A model generated the notes under the pieces. The model saw only the letters and a list, made by a program, of their open reading frames with translations, was not told the origin of the DNA and ran no database searches. The position numbers and the translations under genes were made by a program. Of a DNA stretch of 64,000 nucleotides, positions 58,650 through 64,000 are shown one piece after another. Position 1 is the first letter of the stretch. The number at the start of each line of letters is the position of its first letter. Origin of the DNA: Tragulus kanchil (Eukaryota; Chordata; Mammalia; Artiodactyla; Tragulidae); the NCBI GenBank assembly GCA_022376925.1, contig JAIOJX010000032.1, positions 204,844,939 to 204,908,938 of the forward strand, written 5' to 3'.

Positions 58650-60816
58650 AGAATACATATTTTCCCAGAAATAAAACATTCTTAATTCCCTCCGATATAT
58701 TTTAAGGACTTCTCACCACTATCTTTTACCCCTAAGAGGGTGGTATTTTTATAGAGTCAGTCTGAATTGAACCATTTCTTTTTAGTTTGTGATCTTTGAA
58801 CTAGAACAGCTGTTCACAGGGACTTACTATCTAATCTTACAATTGTGGGAATGAAAGCAGTGTCCCATGAGGAGGGAACTGTCTTGAGATATCCTCTAAC
58901 TCTTGGGCTGTGTGTGTCCCTTTTTGCTTAGCCGTCAGTATTTTCAGCACAACTAAAATCATATGTTGCCTAAGGGTTCTATTAGTATTGTCATTTGCTA
59001 CCAACAGATACACCAAGAACTCAGCTGCCCTTGTTGGAGCAACAGATGAAGCCTTTCCAAAAGTTCTATTTCTGTGAGTGCCTTCACAAAGAAGGAATTC
59101 TAGTTCCACAAGCTAGATCCAAAATCCCTTTCTTGACCTAAGTGAAATAACATGGGTAAGGCACCTGACATAGAGGTGATCACTTCAGTAGATTTTAGCT
59201 CTCTTCTCCTACCCTGTCTAGAAGCTGCCAGGTGGCTGTGACAGAGTAAACAGGACCTTCCTAAATTTCATTCATTTAGTCCTAAGAATGACAGCCTTTT
59301 CTGGACTTATCTTGGCACACAGTTGACCTTTTGACCTTTGTTGAAGAAGTCTGTGATCCATGTGCCCCCATGCATACATAGACTTGGCTCTGGGTGTAAG
59401 TCTGTCTTCATTGTCTTGAATGTGTTAGACTAGGTGGTCTCCATGGTTATTGCTGTGCTTCTAAATGTTGCAGGGGGAGTGGACGTAGCAGATTCGTTTG
59501 CCTGAATCCTCATGAAGCTTCTGTCTTGAGTTTCTCAGTGTTCCTTCCACCAAGGGAACGAATTTTGCGATTCCCTGGAGGCTGACTCCATGTGTGTTTT
59601 AAGAAGCAGTCTTTCAGATTTAACACCTTTCCTTTCAGATTTAACACCTTTCCTTGGTATAAATACATAGAACTCTGAACTCTGTAGAGTTCAGATCATT
59701 AAAGGAATGGAAGATGTGGATATAGTTTAAGGGAGAATACATATTTTCCCAGAAATAAAACATTCTTAATTCCCTCCGATATATTTTAAGGACTTCTCAC
59801 CACTATCTTTTACCCCTAAGAGGGTGGTATTTTTATAGAGTCAGTCTGAATTGAACCATTTCTTTTTAGTTTGTGATCTTTGAACTAGAACAGCTGTTCA
59901 CAGGGACTTACTATCTAATCTTACAATTGTGGGAATGAAAGCAGTGTCCCATGAGGAGGGAACTGTCTTGAGATATCCTCTAACTCTTGGGCTGTGTGTG
60001 TCCCTTTTTGCTTAGCCGTCAGTATTTTCAGCACAACTAAAATCATATGTTGCCTAAGGGTTCTATTAGTATTGTCATTTGCTACCAACAGATACACCAA
60101 GAACTCAGCTGCCCTTGTTGGAGCAACAGATGAAGCCTTTCCAAAAGTTCTATTTCTGTGAGTGCCTTCACAAAGAAGGAATTCTAGTTCCACAAGCTAG
60201 ATCCAAAATCCCTTTCTTGACCTAAGTGAAATAACATGGGTAAGGCACCTGACATAGAGGTGATCACTTCAGTAGATTTTAGCTCTCTTCTCCTACCCTG
60301 TCTAGAAGCTGCCAGGTGGCTGTGACAGAGTAAACAGGACCTTCCTAAATTTCATTCATTTAGTCCTAAGAATGACAGCCTTTTCTGGACTTATCTTGGC
60401 ACACAGTTGACCTTTTGACCTTTGTTGAAGAAGTCTGTGATCCATGTGCCCCATGCATACATAGACTTGGCTCTGGGTGTAAGTCTGTCTTCATTGTCTT
60501 GAATGTGTTAGACTAGGTGGTCTCCATGGTTATTGCTGTGCTTCTAAATGTTGCAGGGGGAGTGGACGTAGCAGATTCGTTTGCCTGAATCCTCATGAAG
60601 CTTCTGTCTTGAGTTTCTCAGTGTTCCTTCCACCAAGGGAACGAATTTTGCGATTCCCTGGAGGCTGACTCCATGTGTGTTTTAAGAAGCAGTCTTTCAG
60701 ATTTAACACCTTTCCTTTCAGATTTAACACCTTTCCTTGGTATAAATACATAGAACTCTGAACTCTGTAGAGTTCAGATCATTAAAGGAATGGAAGATGT
60801 GGATATAGTTTAAGGG
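58650..60816. repeat. Direct duplication 16 (about 1.08 kb), TMED10 intron 3
   Basis: Copy A is 58650-59733 and copy B is 59734-60816, exactly abutting. The offset is 1084, then 1083 after one C is lost in a C-run (gtgcccccatg against gtgccccatg). Both contain a local tandem of two cagatttaacacctttcctt units (59615-59655 in copy A). The content is otherwise unassigned intron. Confidence 0.95.
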
Positions 60817-61659
60817 TAATTTTACAGTTATTTGGGAGGTGTTGCAGATGTGCAGGAAAAGGTTTTTTAAACAGTACCTACCACTACAGAGGAGAGTGAC
60901 AGATACAGTGGTAGAGAGAACTTTCTCCTAGGTAGTGGGCCTGGTGAAGAGGAATGCTGAGTAGCAGTAGGTGCTCTTAACATTCAAGAAGCGCTCCCTT
61001 CAGTGAACCAGCAGCACTGAATATCTACTGTGAGAAAGCTGATCCTTAAAGAAGGCATAGAGTGGCCGTAATGGGTCAGCTACTAGTATGGACCATGTAT
61101 CAGGCACGTGGGACTACACAAAGTGTATATCATTCTAATTCGGTTGTGTTCAAGATCCAAACTAGTGTGGGGAAAAAGAATAAAAACCAAAACAAAGTGG
61201 ATATGACAGTGTATGATAGAGTATTACTTGTGCGGCACAGTCTAAGTGTTGTGGGGCTTTAGAGACGAGGGCATCAGTGAACAGTAGTGGTTAAAGGTGG
61301 CTTCATGGTTAAAGCTGGAAGGATAGATGGGATTTGGAAAAACTTAATGTGTATGTTTTTGGAAGTTAGGGATTCATTTTTGCTTACATTTTACAGCAGA
61401 GTTTTGCAGTTTTGTTGCTAAATAAATGCTTTGGTAACCCTGGGTAGGGAGTCAACAGACCATAATACTGGTAGCTTTGGTCTTGCACTAAAAGGACTGA
61501 GCGACTTTGTGAAAGTCAACATTTCCTCATTTGTAAAATGAAGTCTCTTGCAGCTCTGGTATTTAATGGTTAAATGCAGCTTACAAGGGGAATGCTACCT
61601 CCTAGTGGAGAACCTATGAAATGGACTTTTGCTTTTATCAAACTGTTGGCAAAACACCT
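60817..61659 (+). other. TMED10: TMED10 intron 3, unassigned stretch
   Basis: Unique intron sequence. A short open frame at 61062-61262 has no recognisable content. Exon 4 is not seen. Confidence 0.65.
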
Positions 61660-61829
61660 GTCTTCCTTCCAATCATGGAAGAGAAAAGTAGACTCGAATA
61701 ATGGTCTGTCTTCATGAAACATGTATAATTTCACATTCTTTCAGACACTTTGAACATTAAATCAGATGTTTAGAAGAGCAGAACAGCAGTCAGTGGAGAT
61801 ATTAATAGAGGTTTTCTTGTTAGCTTTTT

Positions 61830-62451
61830 TTAAAATTTTTTTTTCTTTTCCCCATCATGCCTCTTTTATTTATATTTATTTTCATCCATCTTTTTTTTTT
61901 TTAAAGATTTACTTATTTATTTATTTTGGGCGGGGGTCGGGTTGGGGAGGGAGGGGAGCGGGCGGGCCACTTCCATTGGTCTTTCATTTCTCTGTTTTCA
62001 TCCGTCTTTGTTCTTTGGCCCGTGTGGGCCTCCCATCACGGTGGCGTCTGTCGTTGCAGAGTGCTGGCTCTGGGCGCATGCGCTCCAGAGCTCCGGCTCG
62101 GTGATTGGACACATGGGTCCAGCCGCTCCACGGCACGTGGGATCTTCCCAGGCCAGGGATCGAACCGGTGCCCCTTGCAGTGCAAGGTGGTGTCCTTACC
62201 CACTGGACCACCAGGGGAAGCCCACATCCATCTTTTTTTATTCTTTGGGATGTGTGGGCCTCCCATCGCAGTGGCCCCTCTCATAGCAGAGCACCGGCTC
62301 TGGGCGCATGTGCTCCAGAGCGCTGGCTTGCAACTGGACACACTGGTCCAGCCACTTTGTGGCATGTGGGATCTTCCCAGACCAGGAATCGAACCGGTGC
62401 CTCTTGCACTGCAAGGCGGACCCTTTAACTACTATACCACCAGGGAAGCCC
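61830..62451 (-). mobile_element. CHR-type SINE interrupted by a younger SINE, intron 3
   Basis: A minus-strand older SINE: its T/A-rich tail is at about 61830-61891 and its body at 62224-62451 (tctttgggatgtgtgggcct to aactactataccaccaggg). Flanking repeats tcttgttagcttttt and tcttgttcgcttttt (about 61815 and 62452) mark its target site. It is copied at 62992-63613. Confidence 0.82.
61892..62223 (-). mobile_element. Long CHR-type SINE nested in the older SINE's tail
   Basis: The target duplication catccatctttttt (61883 and 62225) lies in the tail of the older SINE. It has the G-rich block gggcgggggtcgggttgggg and a CpG-rich body. It is copied at 63054-63385, where one G of the block reads T. 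Confidence 0.88.
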
Positions 62452-62502
62452 TCTTGTTCGCTTTTTGTACTGACTTTCATTCCACTCAGAAGTCTGGAGA
62501 GA

Positions 62503-62790
62503 GGGCTTCCCTCGTGGTCCAGTGGGTAAAGAGTCCTCCTTGCAGTGCAGGGGGCACTGGTTCGATCCCTGACCTGGAAAGATTGCACATGCCGTGGACC
62601 AACTGGACTGGTGTGCCCAGTTATGAGCCAGTGCTCTGGAGCACCTGTGCCTAGAGCTGGTGCTCTGCAATAAGGGAGGCCACTGCAATGGGAGGCCGAC
62701 ACAAGCTGAAGAATAAAGATGGACAAAAAGAAATAAATAAAGCAATAAAAGAGGCCAAAATTAAAAATAATAATAATAACTTAAAAAAAA
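62503..62790 (+). mobile_element. CHR-type SINE in opposite orientation, intron 3
   Basis: A plus-strand SINE from gggcttccctcgtggtccag to a (taa)n and A-rich tail, with TSD agtctggagaga / agtctagagaga (62491-62502 and 62791-62802). It faces the minus-strand SINE ending at 62451 about 50 bp away, making a long imperfect inverted repeat. It is copied at 63665-63952. Confidence 0.87.
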
Positions 62791-64000
62791 AGTCTAGAGA
62801 GAATTTAGTGGGTATATGAAAGTCTTCCTTCCAATCATGGAAGAGAAAAGTAGACTCGAATAATGGTCTGTCTTCATGAAACATGTATAATTTCACATTC
62901 TTTCAGACACTTTGAACATTAAATCAGATGTTTAGAAGAGCAGAACAGCAGTCAGTGGAGATATTAATAGAGGTTTTCTTGTTAGCTTTTTTTAAAATTT
63001 TTTTTTCTTTTCCCCATCATGCCTCTTTTATTTATATTTATTTTCATCCATCTTTTTTTTTTTTAAAGATTTACTTATTTATTTATTTTGGGCGGGGGTC
63101 GGGTTGGGGTGGGAGGGGAGCGGGCGGGCCACTTCCATTGGTCTTTCATTTCTCTGTTTTCATCCGTCTTTGTTCTTTGGCCCGTGTGGGCCTCCCATCA
63201 CGGTGGCGTCTGTCGTTGCAGAGTGCTGGCTCTGGGCGCATGCGCTCCAGAGCTCCGGCTCGGTGATTGGACACATGGGTCCAGCCGCTCCACGGCACGT
63301 GGGATCTTCCCAGGCCAGGGATCGAACCGGTGCCCCTTGCAGTGCAAGGTGGTGTCCTTACCCACTGGACCACCAGGGGAAGCCCACATCCATCTTTTTT
63401 TATTCTTTGGGATGTGTGGGCCTCCCATCGCAGTGGCCCCTCTCATAGCAGAGCACCGGCTCTGGGCGCATGTGCTCCAGAGCGCTGGCTTGCAACTGGA
63501 CACACTGGTCCAGCCACTTTGTGGCATGTGGGATCTTCCCAGACCAGGAATCGAACCGGTGCCTCTTGCACTGCAAGGCGGACCCTTTAACTACTATACC
63601 ACCAGGGAAGCCCTCTTGTTCGCTTTTTGTACTGACTTTCATTCCACTCAGAAGTCTGGAGAGAGGGCTTCCCTCGTGGTCCAGTGGGTAAAGAGTCCTC
63701 CTTGCAGTGCAGGGGGCACTGGTTCGATCCCTGACCTGGAAAGATTGCACATGCCGTGGACCAACTGGACTGGTGTGCCCAGTTATGAGCCAGTGCTCTG
63801 GAGCACCTGTGCCTAGAGCTGGTGCTCTGCAATAAGGGAGGCCACTGCAATGGGAGGCCGACACAAGCTGAAGAATAAAGATGGACAAAAAGAAATAAAT
63901 AAAGCAATAAAAGAGGCCAAAATTAAAAATAATAATAATAACTTAAAAAAAAAGTCTAGAGAGAATTTAGTGTATTAAAGACAGGATTGAGTAGGGGTTT

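Larger units (their letters stand above)
61660..63972. repeat. Direct duplication 17 (1.15 kb), TMED10 intron 3 SINE cluster
   Basis: Copy A is 61660-62810 and copy B is 62822-63972, offset 1162 throughout, with an 11-nt linker (ggtatatgaaa). The whole unit is a three-SINE cluster. Rare substitutions such as gttggggagg against gttggggtgg are the only differences I noticed. Confidence 0.95.
26696..64000 (+). other. TMED10: TMED10 gene, 5' part (leader, exons 1-3, introns)
   Basis: Three exons on the + strand match TMED10 (p24 delta 1, Tmp21), a type I membrane cargo receptor of the ER-Golgi COPI/COPII cycle. Exon phases agree: exon 1 ends in phase 0, exon 2 contributes 37 codons plus one base, and exon 3 supplies the other two bases and 24 codons. 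Together they encode the signal peptide and most of the lumenal GOLD domain, about 137 of the 219 residues of mammalian TMED10. The coiled coil, membrane span and cytosolic FF/KK tail belong to exons 4-5, which should lie downstream. Intron 1 is 21.6 kb as assembled but about 15 kb if the six duplications in it are collapsed. The start at 26696 is the right edge of duplication 7, not a mapped transcription start. Confidence 0.93.

Noticed and set aside
61926..62654. 242-codon open frame (and its copy at 63088)
   Set aside because: It is made entirely of three SINEs read through; the SINE body is open in several frames. The many other 60-200 codon frames with GAKEQR or GIFPGQGSN text are the same SINE.
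1272..63972. Interpretation as a tandem-repeat array, CRISPR-like or segmental-duplication system
   Set aside because: Units do not resemble one another, there are no spacers or shared repeat, and edge decay plus homopolymer indels fit assembly block overlaps better than any biological mechanism.

Overview
The window is nuclear DNA from a ruminant. The diagnostic repeats are BovB (RTE) LINE 3' ends, Bov-tA SINEs, CHR-type tRNA-Glu SINEs, a ruminant-type L1, and older MIR, MER5-like and MLT1 elements. I cannot name the species. A long CpG-rich CHR-related SINE subfamily, present about ten times with clear target-site duplications (TSDs), suggests a lineage where this SINE was recently active. 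No bacterial, viral or CRISPR-like system is present.

The only protein-coding gene I can support is TMED10 (p24 delta 1/Tmp21) on the + strand. A CpG island with a TISU/YY1-like element lies at about 26.69-27.23 kb. Coding exon 1 is 26810-27034, exon 2 is 48661-48772 and exon 3 is 55131-55204. Exons 4 and 5 (coiled coil, membrane span, cytosolic sorting tail) lie beyond the right edge. The left 26.7 kb is repeat-rich 5' intergenic DNA. In other mammals this interval faces FOS; that synteny is knowledge, not something seen here.

The striking structure is not a gene. Seventeen separate direct duplications, each about 1.05-1.15 kb with an offset of 1077-1163 bp, occur every 2-5 kb from end to end of the window. 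The units are unrelated to each other. The two copies of each pair are almost identical, differing mainly by homopolymer-type indels. Sequence at the junctions often decays into a deletion-rich version of the neighbouring DNA. Some units overlap, giving three copies of short stretches. About 18.8 kb (29%) of the window is this redundancy, so the real locus is probably about 45 kb. My best reading is unmerged overlaps between consecutive blocks of a noisy long-read assembly, not biology.

The duplications hit the gene. Exon 3 occurs twice (55131-55204 and 56244-56317), a broken exon 2 copy sits at 47572-47637, and the upstream promoter-like module is doubled (25.3 and 26.4 kb). Any gene model built on this sequence, or any claim of tandem exon duplication, should be checked against raw reads.

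Layout: 1-26.7 kb intergenic, with nested SINE/L1 insertions at 4.2-4.8 and 11.3-13.0 kb, BovB at 17.8-19.3 kb and a doubled promoter flank at 24.5-26.7 kb; 26.7-27.0 kb promoter and exon 1; 27.0-48.7 kb intron 1; 48.8-55.1 kb intron 2; 55.2-64 kb intron 3, containing the extra exon 3 and a doubled SINE cluster with an inverted pair at 61.8-64.0 kb.
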